From the NCBI GenBank assembly GCA_025618425.1, contig CM046848.1, positions 32,367,802 through 32,431,801 of the forward strand: a DNA stretch of 64,000 nt. Reading direction: 5' to 3'. Shown in pieces: positions 31,181 through 44,242 of this stretch. This DNA is from Heliocidaris tuberculata (taxonomy: Eukaryota > Echinodermata > Echinoidea > Camarodonta > Echinometridae). The position numbers were made by a program, and so were the translations under genes. Every line of letters begins with the position of its first letter. Position 1 is the first letter of the stretch. Under the pieces are notes generated by a model. That model saw nothing but the letters and a program-made list of their open reading frames with translations. It made no database searches and was not told the DNA's origin.

Positions 31181-32716
31181 TGCAGAATAACACCTGTAAA
31201 CCATTTTACTTTAAAATGCAGATCTGATCAATTGAAATATTTCCTTTCTCGTTCATAGAAGCTCTTTTTAATTTTTTTTTCAGAATAAAAAAAAAATTCT
31301 TTTTCATACATTACCAGATGTTTTGGAGCTCCCTTGTCTATATTACAGTTTGCATAAGAGGTAGAAGATTCTTTCTACCATATTCAAAATTGGTGGAACT
31401 TGTCTGGTATATTATTTCTATGTATTCTTTACATATTTTTCTTCCTCCTCTCCTTCCTGTCTTCTTTCTCTTTTATGTTTTTTTTTTTTTTTTTTCATCT
31501 CATCCTTTCTTGGCTTTTCATACTTACTTTCTGTTGTGAAAGTCATGTACTGTAAAAATATTTACTGGAAAAACAGTGAAATACAGATTATGTCTTTCAA
31601 TCTAAAATAATATCTGTTCAGCTAGTAGTAATAAACATGTAGAATATTTTTTCATTGTTAAAGATATGATTTATGATATGAAATCCAGATTTGTAAATGT
31701 GTTCTATGAAATGTACACAAATAGACTCATTAAATATAAAGCAAAATTTTGAAGAAATAATTTACATGCTGAAATGCAGTAACGGTATGTTATGCAATGC
31801 TAGTGCATTTAGTCATGCACGTCAGGCATAAAATTTCTGTAGATTTATTTTACTTAGGGTTACTTAAGGTTGAAGTTCTCATATATTATATTGTTTTACC
31901 TTGGTTTTGACTGGAATCTATTTGTTAGAAATCTTTTATTGGTGTGCTTTGTACATGTACATTTTGCCATTTACTACCAAACTTTGGACATTTTGAAATG
32001 ACTTATGAGTATTATTTTTTTACTTCTCACTCATTTTCGAGGGTTATGATTAAGTATAAGTATAATGAATTGCAGGAATATGAACAGCTCTCACCTATTG
32101 TACATATTTGTGTTTTCTCATCAAGTTTACCGAGTTATTATAAAGACATCATCCTATAAGAATCAGTTTGAGCAGGGCTCCAGTAGCTACACTGTCTTTT
32201 TCATAGGGGGTCCAGAATGACATTTTGGGGGTCCGTGTGCATGAGCTTAATTTATAGTTTTGACATTTTGAGGGTCCAGCAGCCTTCTCACCAGTACATA
32301 ACACCCTTGGTGTTAATACCAAGCAAGGGTGAGGGGTTTCAGAAAATAAAACCCACATGTAGATTCCCACAAGGGTACTAACGGGAGTAAAAGATCAGTC
32401 AATGCCTACTTTCAACCTCCAACTTTGGTCTTCCCAAACCACCTGCCTGGGATGTCATAAGCCCACATATCACTCATTATGGACCAGTAAATGTGTCCGT
32501 GCATACTTCCAACCTGCAAAATTGCTTTGGTCCTCTCAGATCACCCCCATGGGATTCGATAAGGCCATATTTCTGTCAATTTGAAACATGTGTAAACTTT
32601 TTTCTGCCGAGAAGCCTTGGGTCCTGACCCAGATTTTGGGTGCCCATAGGTCGTGGGCGCCCGTTAGTGTCAAGCCCTGGTTTGAGTATTTCTGTTGTGT
32701 ATCTGTATTCACCATC
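31181..32716. other. Intergenic, AT-rich, no gene seen
   Basis: T-rich tracts occur at 31,262-31,300 and 31,480-31,497. A motif near 32,515-32,580 (AATTGCTTTGGTC...CATATT) is related to 41,695-41,760. Confidence 0.5.
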
Positions 32717-33310
32717 TTAAAGTGCAATCCAACCTTGGTAATAAGATAATTTGTGTGAAAGCAGAAAATAAGAGGAACAGGACAATGAAAGTTTGAAAGA
32801 AATCGGACAAGAAATAAGAAAGTTATGTTTAGTTAAGTTATGGATGTTTGAAAAATGAGATCACTACATCTGTGCAAATCTCAAATGGGCAATTTGGTGA
32901 GTCGATTGTGACATACTGGCGGACAACTCTCCCGTTTGTTGTACACAAAAATATCCTTAATTTGCAGTTTTCTCCAAAGCGCCTTTACCCTCAGGGCAAT
33001 ACTCAAAATATATTTTAGATAGCATATTGTTATTTGTCCTCATGAAAGAAAAGATCCTACTGAGTAATAAATTTTGAAAAAAATTACATTTTAGTCATTT
33101 TGTGTGTTGGAGCAAATAGGGGAGTTGTCCGCCACTACATCATAGTGACATTACCTATTCGGCCAATTTGAAATTCCAATATGTATAATAATTACAATTT
33201 TCAAAAATTCATAACTTTCTTATTGCTTGTCCGATTTCGTTCAAATTTTCACCAATCTGCTTCTCTGATTTTTTCCTCTTTCTTTTAGAGCAACTTGGAT
33301 TTCCCTTTAA
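32717..33310. mobile_element. Foldback MITE, ~595 bp
   Basis: TTAAAGTGCAATCCAACCTTG and CAACTTGGATTTCCCTTTAA are inverted ends. Inner pairs AAATCGGACAAGAAATAAGA / TTATTGCTTGTCCGATTTCG and GGACAACTCTCCC / GGGGAGTTGTCC extend the stem. Confidence 0.75.
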
Positions 33311-34069
33311 TCATCTCCCTTTTACAACTCTCTGTTTACCAGGATTGCTAAATCACGAAATGGAAATATTCTTGCTATTAAGAATGATCATTTTGTAAAA
33401 AAAAAAAAAATAAATAACTTTTTCTTTGTTCATTTTATATTGTTACACAATCACTGTACTCGCACGATGTGAGAAATTTTGAAGCTCATTTAATTGACAA
33501 AAATGATCAAAATCAGGTGAGAATTTATGCCATCATACTTTTTTTATAGATTAAAAAAATCATATTGCTGATTCATAATAATGACCCTTGTACCCATATG
33601 TTAACGATATATGACGATTAATGTTAACGATTATATCATACGGTGTATGACACAACACCCAATAATAGGATATTTACACAAAATATATAATTTATATTAA
33701 TTAATAACTGTTGTAAAAGTTTTTACAAGTTTGTTTCATTTATCTCGTAGGATTCCTGATGTGCTCTTATTATTTTCCTGTGTAAAAAATTTTAAAAATT
33801 TGTTTTGTCTTTGTCACCTAGGATCAGTGGGAAATTGGGAACACTTGGTGGAATTGGATTATAAAGGTTATGAAAATGGTTCTTTTTTGTAATAAATACA
33901 TTTTTAATGCTTGAGTAGAGGTTTCTACACATGCAGTGTTCACATCATTTTATGTATTGATGACATCCCATTGGTCTTACAGGATTAGGGTCAGGGTTAG
34001 ATTTAGGGTTTGAGTTAGGTTTTGGTTAGACTTAAGCTTAACCCCAATAAGCATAGTACAGAAAATGTG

Positions 34070-34745
34070 TTAACGACCAACCTGTGGTGTATAGGATAAA
34101 TGGTGAGTAGGACCAATGGAGCATAGGACAAATGATGAGTAGGACCATTGGAGCATAGGACAAATGGTGGGTATGACAAATGGAGCATACAACAAATGGT
34201 GGGTAGGACAAATGGAGTATAGGACAAATGGAGTATAGGACAAATGGAGTATAGGACAAATAGAGTATAGGACCAATGGAGCATAGGACAAATGGTGAGT
34301 AGGACCATTGCAGCATACAACAAATGGTGGGTAGGACAAATGGAGCATACATGTAGGACAAATGGTGGGTAGGACAAATGGAGCATACAACAAATGGAGT
34401 ATAGGACAAATAGAGTATAGGACCAATGGAGCATAGGACAAATGGTGAGTAGGACCATTGGAGCATACAACAAATGGTGGGTAGGACAAATGGAGCATAC
34501 ATGTAGGACAAATGGTGGGTAGGACAAATGGAGCATACAACAAATGGTGGGTAGGACAAATGGAGTATAGGACCAATGGAGCATAGGACAAATGGTGAGT
34601 AGGACCATTGGATCATACAACAAATGGTGGGTAGGACAAATGGAGTATAGGACAAATGGTGGTAGGACCAATGGAGCATAGGACAAATGGCAAGTAGGAC
34701 AAATGGAGTATAGGACAAATGGTGAGTAGGACAAATGGGGTGTAA
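34070..34745. repeat. Minisatellite, ~15-16 bp unit
   Basis: About 45 variants of AGGACAAATGGAGTAT, GGTGGGTAGGACAAATGG and GAGCATACAACAAAT in higher-order blocks. Three minus-strand frames stay open only because the unit lacks stops. Confidence 0.9.
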
Positions 34746-35361
34746 TCTATTCATCACCAGTATCTTTTTTGTTCTTCTTTTCAACCCATTGTGGACAGTT
34801 ATTTGACTGAAGCTATTCTTTTATTCAATGCATTGTTGTCTGGAATTGTATACATTTTTGTAAAAAAAAAATATGGACGCTAATGTTTTATTTTTATGCT
34901 CCAGACTATTAGTCTGATATTCAGGCTACACTAAAATGATATAAGTACTATCCTACAGTGTTTATACAGATCTGTGATCTATTCTTTATTATTTTGAAAA
35001 TTGCATTAAGTATGTTTGAACCCTCTATTGAAGCAGAATGAGGTATGCTGTTTATCTATCAACCACTCAAAAGTTCCCTTCAGACACAAGGCCATAAACT
35101 GCTTTAAATAATCTGCTGCAGCAAATAAAATGAGATTAGCCTAGTGTGTGTCATATACATGTATCTGTATTTTGTAATTACAGATCATTGAATATGCGAG
35201 AGGCCTGTGTTGTTGTTTTTTTTTTATAATAACATTATCTCTTTATATTCATTAATCTGGGAGTAGGTTTTTATTTTTTGTGATTTAAAATTTTTTTTTA
35301 ACCACTTCATTTTGTCAGGTCTGTCTATGATTCATCATTTCGTTCACATTGAAGTAACTTA

Positions 35362-35533
35362 CTGTAAAACCAGAAATGTTGCATGCATGAAACTTTGAAA
35401 TATGCAAAAGTTTCATGCTGCGAAATAATCAATAATCACAACTGAAAAAACATAAAATTATTGCGATTCTCGAAAGTTTCTTGCTGCAGAATTGGCTGTC
35501 ATTAACAATTCGCGAAAGTTTCTGGTTTTACAG
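35362..35533. mobile_element. MITE, 172 bp
   Basis: Ends CTGTAAAACCAGAAA and TTTCTGGTTTTACAG are perfect inverted repeats. The inner AAAGTTTCATGCTGCGAA recurs in variants. Confidence 0.8.
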
Positions 35534-35685
35534 GATTTTGAAAAACATAATGCATATAGATGTACATGTTTATTCATGTATAAGTTTAGTTTCAGCTAGG
35601 TGAATCACTGGACTATAACTGTAGTGAACATAGCATTATAAGTGAAGAATTTTTAGCCCTTGCTTTGGTGCCAATACATTTTGAA

Positions 35686-35990
35686 ATTCCGGGGGGGGGG
35701 GGGGGTGGGGGGGTGGGGGGGGGGGGGGTCACCACATAATCTAACTTTTGTACCTGTCCGAAATGTCTGAAAAATTTTTCTGACAACCCCCCACCCCCCA
35801 AAAAAAACAAAGAAACAAAACAAAACAAACGGTTATCACATTTTGGGGTCTAGTTTTCCTCCAAAAATCTCTGACAAGCAAAAAAAAAAGGTTATTCAAA
35901 AAGGTGGGGGGGGGGAACATTAGCCTATCTTCAAAAAGGTGGGGGGACATGCTCCCCAGTTCCCCTGTTCCCCCCCCCCCCCCCCCCTAG
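35686..35990. repeat. Poly-G / poly-C tracts
   Basis: G runs at 35,690-35,728, C- and A-rich stretches near 35,788, GGTGGGGG near 35,910 and 35,940, and a C run at 35,970-35,988. Confidence 0.9.
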
Positions 35991-36654
35991 ATTTGCGCCC
36001 ATGCACCTAATTAGCAATACATGTGCCTTTTTTTTTGTGCTAAATTTCATTTTTAACTTGAAATACTTCTTAATGACTTTTGGTAGTACACATTTTCAGA
36101 TACTTACATTTATTATACATGTACATGTAGTTATTAGGATCAACAGCCTAAATATGCAGCTTTACATTAAAAACAAAATTACAAGTTATTATATTATTTT
36201 GCTTTAATTTGTTTGTATAACTCTAAAAAAAAACACTCAATTTCATCATTTTTATGTATTCTGTTATTAGTAAATTAGAATATATTTTATGGCTGTATAA
36301 TACAGATTATATAATGCTTTGAATTTGTAAAGAAATTTATGATTTAGAATAATTGCTTTTACTTTATAAGTATGGTTTTGGGATAACTACAACATGTATT
36401 TTCTGTATATTTGACAATAAATTATTGTATTTTATCCATTGCATATTGTCTATCTCCACCATTTTTTAAAGTGAATTCATGTACATATGTGTGCTAAACA
36501 ACATCTTAATCTCCAAACAGCCATTCTATTGCATGATTAATAATTAAGGAAAAACAGTATCACAAGAAGATCAATGGCTTTATCAGTATTCAATACATGT
36601 ATTAGCTTTACAATGTAAGGGCCACAATGAATTACATGTACATTGCTGCATTTA

Positions 36655-36988
36655 CAGTCCGACCTCGTTTATCCAGCCGCATTGGGACTGGCACCCATCC
36701 GGATAAGTGAAATGGCCGGATATGAGAGAAATGTACATTTTCTATGCAAATGAATAGGGTAGGGCAGTCTATTGGCTGTAAAATTTATGTGTTCTTGGTG
36801 TAGTTGATGATTGCAAATGATCTTTTTATTTGCAAGAGATGAAATGAAATAAAATTAAACAGAAAATTGCCCATGGTGTTCCTGTTTCCAAGGCTTTTGG
36901 GTGAATTGCATGACGAACTGGCCAGAAGACAGGGCCGGTTAATAGAGATGGCCGGATAAATGAAGTTCGGATAAGTGAGGTCAGACTG
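36655..36988. mobile_element. Pogo/Tigger-like MITE, copy 2 (334 bp)
   Basis: Same TIRs, TA flanks and length as 21,142-21,475, in the opposite orientation. Confidence 0.85.
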
Positions 36989-37469
36989 TATTTAAGTATA
37001 AGGGAAAGAAAGGCAAATACTGTCACATGTTGAATTTTGAGTCATGGATGGAATACGTTTATTCATATATCTAGATTTAATGATGATGAATGAGAGCCTA
37101 ACTGTCCTTCAATTATTTAAAAAGATTTACTGTGGCCTGTCAAAATATTTTTTCCATTCTATGATTATCACTCTCAAACTAGCTGCTTATATCTATAACT
37201 GCAAAAGAGACACTCGCTAGCAAGCTTAATCTGGAAACAGCTACAGAGGCGTTGAAAGATTTAATGTCTAAAGCTTTCAATGAAATATTCAAACAATTTA
37301 CTTTTAAGTAAAAAAATACGACGACTCAAATGTCATGCTCTTTGTTATAAATTTTGCACTTTCCAAACAGAATTGATATTTTAATCATAAACTTTAAGTA
37401 CAGGATATTGAATTTCATGAAGACTGACTTTGAAAAGAAAACAACAAATATGCAAACACATTTGCAGCA

Positions 37470-38790
37470 GGTTTTGCAATTTTATTGATTTATATAATCC
37501 ATAAAAATCCTCATATAAATGAAATTGCATCTGTAGCAAATACACTTAATACAATCAGCAAAGTCCTTGATTAAATGATTTGGACAATCAAACAGTTTTT
37601 ATACTGTGTAACATACATGCCTACAGCGAATCTGGGAAGTGTTTATATGATAGGACAGAACAATCTAATTCTGCACACCTGAATTTGGATATCAAATACT
37701 AGTAAGTGCATCTCATAAAAAAGGAAAAAGCAACTGTACAATCGGTGAATATACGTGCTACCTGTCATTGATCGATTTTAACAAGGTTTCCATACTGCTT
37801 ACCATACATGTTACAGCCAAAACCTGAACATGTTAATTTAGCGCAAAAGAAAATTGTACTACAGTACATGAGACTCACACTTTCTTTAGAAATTGGATAC
37901 TAAATAAGTCCTAAAAGGGAAAATCGTACCTCTATTACATATAATCGTTGCATGTACTTGTCCGCTTTCAATAATTGGTTTGTACAATCACAAAGTTTTC
38001 AAACTATATAACTGGCCAAAATTCTGAAGTGTTTATATCAACTTCTGAAGTGTCTATATAGCACAAAAGATTGTACTTCTGTACTCATAAAATTGGAAAT
38101 ATAACCTCTCCTTTCAAAAAAAGAAAAAATGCAGCTGTACAATCGTTGCATGTACATTGTTAGCTAATGTATCATTAAAGCTCACATACAGTATTGGTAG
38201 CAAAAAAAGAAACTGGAAAGAAACGTGTTGAATATAGTCTTATGTTGTTCTCCTTGTATCAGAAGATGTTTGTAAGAGATCATTTGGTATTCCATCTATG
38301 ATTTCCAGTGAATTTCAGTGTAAATATCATAATTATGGAACGTTAGATCACTGCTATACGCTAGGACCTTTCCACCCCAACTGCTCCCTGCACAACAATC
38401 TTGGAGCTTCGCACAGAAATAGCATGTGTCTGTGTGTGTAGTATACTCATTGGTTCTACATGTGTGGGTGTGGGTGTGTGTGTGTGTGTTGTGTGTATAG
38501 TGTAATGTGCATGCTGCCGTTGTTTGGAGTTTACGTGCCTGGCCCAGTAAATAAAATAGTTTTTGCCTTTCATTTGTTTCATACTAAACTTTAGTAGGTG
38601 AAATCTTCACAGCATCTTAGTATTGCTAGTATCTTGCTATTTATCAACAAAAATCCAAGAAATCTGATGAAAAGTTTTAGAGGGCTTACCAAAACTCTAC
38701 ATTACCTTTAATCGATTTAAACAATCATGAGGTTTCCATACTGTGTACTATACATGCCTTAGCTAAATATCAGAGTGTTTATTTTATACT
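37470..38790. repeat. Diverged long tandem repeats, ~230-250 bp
   Basis: Words such as TGTACAATCGTTGCATGTAC, AGTGTTTATAT, TTTCCATACTGTGTA and ATCGATTTAAAC recur at irregular intervals four or five times. No gene seen. A GT microsatellite lies at 38,462-38,500. Confidence 0.45.
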
Positions 38791-39740
38791 ATTCACACTT
38801 GATAATCGGAAGCCAAATATTGAACTTTTCTTGTTTGCCATCACCAAACAAAAAAAATCAATGAATAGTATTAGGAATGTGAAGACATGATAATCAATTA
38901 AATAAAGACACATCAATATACCTCTTTTTTTTTTTTTTTTTAGTATAGGAATTTGGTATTTTCTTTCCAATTACATCTCCAAAACAAAAGAGGAAGTAAA
39001 AATGCTCATATTAACATGATGTCTAAACCTGAAACTTATGAGTAATGGCATTTCCTATTCAGTTTGAGACAGATTAATGCACAATTTAACTACTTTCAGT
39101 TTTTACTTTTGAAGTGTTACATACCTCAATCTCCTTTTTTTAAATAGGCCTTCTGTAAGATCATGTATATGTAAAGTCAGACTGTCAGGCCATCCAATTG
39201 AAACGTCGTAAAATGCAAAATGCGATATTAAAAAAATTTCTTAAGTGAGATTTAAATCTAATACATAAACCAATTTGTAGACAAAACTATAGTGCAGAAA
39301 GGAACAATGATAATTACAATGAGTGATTACAATCTACCTGGTAAATCATCTATAAAGACTACACTTATATAAGCGGATCCTACACATATCTTATCTTACA
39401 AATGTAGTTAGAATTCATAGGGGGGGGGGTGGATTTCCATCCATCCCTATTTAACATATTTAAGTGTACCAATCACCAAAAAATATTTTGCTCTGTATGT
39501 AAAAGGGTACCATTTTAAATTGCAGGCACAAACCCTGGTCAGTCAGTCATAAAAGAGTGTCTGTACTGTAAGACTACCATAGGCCATGTACTATAGCTGC
39601 TCCTGACACAACCAGAAGGTAGCTGAATTAGGCTTCTCTCAAGACACAATGATTTTCTGATAAAGTGTCAAATTAGGGTCTGTGCTTGCAGACTAGTACC
39701 ATGTAGCCATACTACATGTGTATTCAAAATATAAGAGTTT
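38791..39740. other. Intergenic, no gene seen
   Basis: A T run at 38,926-38,941 and a G run at 39,420-39,430. No ORF with a domain. Confidence 0.5.
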
Positions 39741-41215
39741 TAAAGAGAAAGGCGAGTTCTGGGAGAGGTGAAAAATAATTTGTGAGCTTTCTCGTTACTT
39801 TTATGTCAGATTGGAAGAACATCATAGAAAAAGTGTCCCCTGCAAAGGATTGCTATTTAAATGGTTTAATAATCAAAATATGATGAGAAACAGCTGAAGT
39901 GGTCAGGCTGAACATTCGTGCTACATGTGTGTGCAGTCCCATATCCACATTTCTGTGTGCAGTGCGAGTGCTTTTCAGCGAAATTGGGTCAATTTCTTAT
40001 CATTTTGATGATTTCGAAACCTTACAGTACACACCAATCCTTATGTAGACATGATCAACCTTTCCCAAGTGCTTTCAGACAGTTTCTTTCCCTGTGTACA
40101 TGCATGAACGTCTTTTGGGTAAACTCAATCACTATGGTATAAGAGGAAATCTTTTGAACTGGATTAGGAGCTTCTTAACTGGAAGGACACAGAGTACTCT
40201 GTGAAGGGAATACACCATCCTCAACAGATGTCCTGTCAGGAGTACCGCAAGGTACGGTCCTCGGACCACTGATGTTCCTGACGTATATCAATGACTTGCC
40301 TGAGAAGCTCAAATGCCAGACAAGACTGTACGCAGACGACTGCTTGCTGTTCACTGCTGTCACATGTGAGGAGGACATGGATAGGCTTCAGAGTGACCTT
40401 CGGGTTCTTGAATCATGGCAAGACATGTGGAAAAAGAGCTTCAATCCAGCTAAATGCACAGTCATGGCAGTGTCCAGGAAGCGATCACCTCCTCTTAGAG
40501 ATTACATTTTCTGCGGACACACCCTGGAAAAGACATCTTCTCACCCATACCTGGGAGTCCAACTGGACAGTAAGTTAACATGGAGGGAACATGTGGACCA
40601 GACGGCCACTAAAGCTAACAAAACCCTTGGCTTTCTACGGAGAAACTTGTGGTTCTGCCCAAAAGAGGTCAAGGTCACCGCCTACAAATGATTAGTTAGA
40701 CCAGTTTTGTAGTATGCCACTTGTGCATGAGACCCACATAAAGTAGAACAGATTAAGAAGCTAAAAGGGATTCAGCGGAAAGCAGCCCGCTTTTGCTGTG
40801 GAGACTACAGTCCAGAAAGCAGCGTCAGCCGTATGTTAACTGAACTCCAATTCAACTCTCTGGCAAGTAGAAGGGAGAAAAATCGACTCGCAATGATGTT
40901 CAAGATTCAAAACAACATCGTTGATATCAAGAAGGAGGAATATACAAACCAAATTTCAACAAGGAGGACAAGACATAGTGATGGTACTCGCATAGAAGTG
41001 CCATTTGCCCGGACTGATATATACAAAAACACATTTTTCCCAAGAACTATCAGGGCTTGGAACTCATTAGATAGAAATGTTAAGCATCTACCAACAGTCG
41101 AGAGGTTAAGAACGGCACTCTAACCCATACGAGAGCAGCACGCTGGCGTTTTTGCAGTGTACTGCCCTGCCGGTGTAACTTCAGAAGGCATGACCAGAAC
41201 TCAACTTTATCTTTA
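39741..41215 (+). mobile_element. MITE family B, copy 3, split by a LINE
   Basis: The left part ends at CATGCATGA (40,107). The right part resumes GCATGACCAGAACTCAACT at 41,188. The intact copy 1 reads GCATGACCAGAACTC without interruption. Confidence 0.8.
40108..41187 (+). pseudogene. 5'-truncated LINE reverse transcriptase copy
   Basis: The insert is flanked by GCATGA direct repeats (40,102-40,107 and 41,188-41,193). Translation shows GKLNHYGIRGNLLNWIRSFL, then after a frameshift PLMFLTYINDLPEKL, the catalytic RLYADDCLLF, HPYLGVQLDSKLTWREHV, and after stops the C-terminal NTFFPRTIRAWNSL. Premature stops at about 40,689, 40,710 and 40,728 fall where Gln/Glu/Arg or Trp codons are expected. 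It is a jockey/CR1-type RT fragment, long inactive. Confidence 0.85.
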
Positions 41216-41790
41216 GATGTTGATTCTATAAAGAGAAACCGCAAGTTAAAATACACTCCCCATAAACAATACGACTTGTGAGGAGACTAGATGACGCACC
41301 CATACGCGATCGCACAGAATAAGGGCCCACTGGGAACCAAACTTGGAGTTGGGTTTCGCGCAAGAGGGTTTTACGCTTTCCTTTATTTCTATAATACCCT
41401 CCGTTAACCCACAGAAGGCCAGGTTAAATGTTTTGAGGTTGACTTTATACATTCTAGCTGTACACAAATTATTTTCTTAGGTCATTGGGACACTTTAAAC
41501 AAACCCTTTAAGGTAAAACTACAAATATCACTTGGGTAAAAGATACTTTTGCATATCACTCCCAGTGTTCATACCAAGCCTGAAGGACTTGAGCAAAGAA
41601 AAACATGGGTATAATTCTTCCTTCTATGGATACCAATATGGGCAATAGATATGTCAATGCATATTGACACATGAATCAACCTAAATCAATCTGCAAATTT
41701 GCTTTGGTCTTACCTAACCACTCCCATTGGGGTGTTGCAAGGTCATATTACACTCAATTTTCTGAGCAGCCTGTATTTTGGTGAGGAGCC
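41216..41790. other. Intergenic, no gene seen
   Basis: It contains a repeat related to 32,515-32,580 (TTTGCTTTGGTCTTACC...GGTCATATT). Confidence 0.5.
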
Positions 41791-41794
41791 TGTG

Positions 41795-41863
41795 TTTATA
41801 GGCTACATGTAGCTGGACTCACACAGCCAATAGCCAACTGTTGAGCAATTTATAAGTTAGCTT

Positions 41864-41923
<60 letters not shown>

Positions 41924-42080
41924 GTATCATAACATATATATATATATATATATAAAACATGTATCAAGGAGAACTGATGTTATATAGAATTACTGGATTT
42001 AAAATGTTAATTTATAGGCTACATATAGCTGGACTCACATAGCCGATAGCCAACTGTTGATCTCTTTATAAGTTAACTTA

Positions 42081-42138
<58 letters not shown>

Positions 42139-42180
42139 CACGAATTGATGTTATAGAGAATTAGTGGATTTCAAATGTTA
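41795..42180. repeat. Duplicated ~217 bp unit with AT microsatellites
   Basis: Two direct copies share TTATAGGCTACAT, AGCTGGACTCACA, AGCCAACTGTTGA, an (AT)n tract (41,866-41,917 and 42,085-42,137) and GATGTTATA..GAATTA. A third short (AT)n lies at 41,934-41,953. Confidence 0.85.
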
Positions 42181-43644
42181 AATATGTTTAGAATCAATTT
42201 GATTAAATTTGCATTTATGGCGAAAAGAATTGTATAACTACCTTTTGTGTGCAATAATATATTTTTGGTAAATCCTCAAACTACTGATATAATCAAGGAA
42301 AACTCACTTCACTATAAGTTCAACCTCAGGACGTTAGATCCCCAAGAGTTAAAAATACATGTATGTAGATTTTCCATGGTATATTATACGAAAATAAGTT
42401 CTCCCTACCGAACAAAAAATTTGTAGCAATATCAGTAATTTGACACCCTCTGCGTTTATATCGATAAAATGCCTCCTACCCATACGGAAAGGGGAAAACA
42501 GTGCTCGTAACGTTATGGCGAATCAAAAAATACCCCTTTACACCAACTTCCCCCATCAGTCAATTTTTTTTGCACAGAACAGGAAATAGGTAAATATTTA
42601 GTTATTCTAGCAGAAGCAGATGGCATACATCCATGGGCACTAGCTGTGTTTATAACTAATCATCAAGGTACATGTATATTTTTTACATGAGAGAGAAAAC
42701 GTGAAACATTGTATTAAGCGCAATATAAATGCTATGTATTATTATTATTATTATTAAAGAGCCAGGGGAGGCGCCTAATCGAACCAAAGAAAACACCTCA
42801 AAATCCTAAGCGTATTATATAAGATATATATATTTATACATAGGTGGTAGCTAAGCTTGAGTACGGGAAAGACGCAAAGAGTGAAATTGCTAGTTTTGTC
42901 TGTGCATCTAAAATCACAATCAGACTTATCAGAATGAAGTTTTCATATTATTTTGCATAAAAGTTTTCATAGAGTTAAATACTAATTCTACATCCTAATA
43001 TTCTAGTTCTGCTTCTATAGAATGAAATCATGATATTAAATAATTTTGTCATATGCGTCTTTCCCACGTTATTATGCACTATCACGTTTTCGCTAAGCTA
43101 CCTAAGTGTATACACATTAGTTGTATTCAACTCGAGTACTTACAAGTTAACTTCACATACATATACAGAAGGAGTCGCCAAACTGGTACATGGTGAGCAC
43201 TTCATAGGGACATAGCTGGTGGCAAAGATGATGAGCACTATTCAAAAATATTTACTGATGCTCTGTTCAATAACGCAGCTAAATTTTAAAAGAATCTATT
43301 TTCAACTCTCTTCTGTGGTAACCATGAAGTGTGAAAGTCAACACTGTATAGGCAATACAAGAAGCAGTGTTTTCCTGGACTTCAGGCACTTTGCCCAACA
43401 GTTTAGGCCAACAATCACTACAAACACAAAAGTACATTGCAGTCTGGGAGTGCAAAGGTCACATTTTTGATGTCTTACTACAGTGGAAGAACTGTTGAAA
43501 AGTTGGCTATTGTTGTTGAAAAAGAATTGTGTGATCCGGCGAGAATCTCTAATCACTGCCTTTATCCTCTCTTATGTTCAATGTCCTTATGATTTAGTAA
43601 CAACTAGTACAACAACAACAAAAGCATTCTTGGGATTTTAACTT
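42181..43644. other. Intergenic, no gene seen
   Basis: A truncated SINE tail with (ATT)n lies at about 42,708-42,760. Several small ORFs have no recognisable domain. Confidence 0.5.
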
Positions 43645-43778
43645 ATACCACAGTCACACCGCCAAACCGACCCCACCCTGACTCCAAACCGACCGACTTT
43701 TGGCCATTGGTGGCAGTGTAATTTTTTTGTTTGGTCTGTTCTTTGTCTAGCGTCAGTCTTGTTGATATGACTGTGGTC
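43645..43778. mobile_element. Short foldback MITE
   Basis: TATACCACAGTCACA and GATATGACTGTGGT are inverted ends; inner GACCGAC and GGTCTG words are complementary. Confidence 0.6.
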
Positions 43779-44156
43779 TCACCTTTCTATATATTACTTT
43801 CTGTCCTTTCATATAAAAGCTTGTTGGAAATTCTGAAGCCTGTAAGGAAAGAGACATTGCAACAGTCTTACAAATTGTAAAATATACACTTACCTATACA
43901 CCAATTGCACAAATTTTAACTCTCAGGGATTTAACCCTTTGCCATATTGTTCAGGGTATAATGTTTCGATTACATTCCTGAATTTATAGTGCACATTCTC
44001 CATTCCACTTGCGAGAATTCCATCCTGGCAGCCATTTTACAGGCAAACATATGCTAAACCCAGCCACAATTACATTTTCATCTTACAGGTTACACGTTGA
44101 AAGCCTGGGTGGCGAGAAGCAATATAGATAAAATGTTTTGAAATAAGTGCAAGATA

Positions 44157-44242
44157 TCATGGAACAGGCACCATATGATCCACACGGTTGAGATGAATCT
44201 GGAATGCTGGTGTCATCCAAAAACCACAGGAACATTGTGCAC
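44157..44242 (-). CDS. DUSP12: DUSP12 coding exon 7 with stop
   Basis: Acceptor ATCTGCAG. It encodes AQCSCGFWMTPAFQIHLNRV and ends VPVP, TGA at 44,159-44,157. Confidence 0.92.

Noticed and set aside
34015..34784. Three long overlapping minus-strand ORFs (173-248 aa)
   Set aside because: They are three frames of one minisatellite without stop codons, low complexity and no domains.
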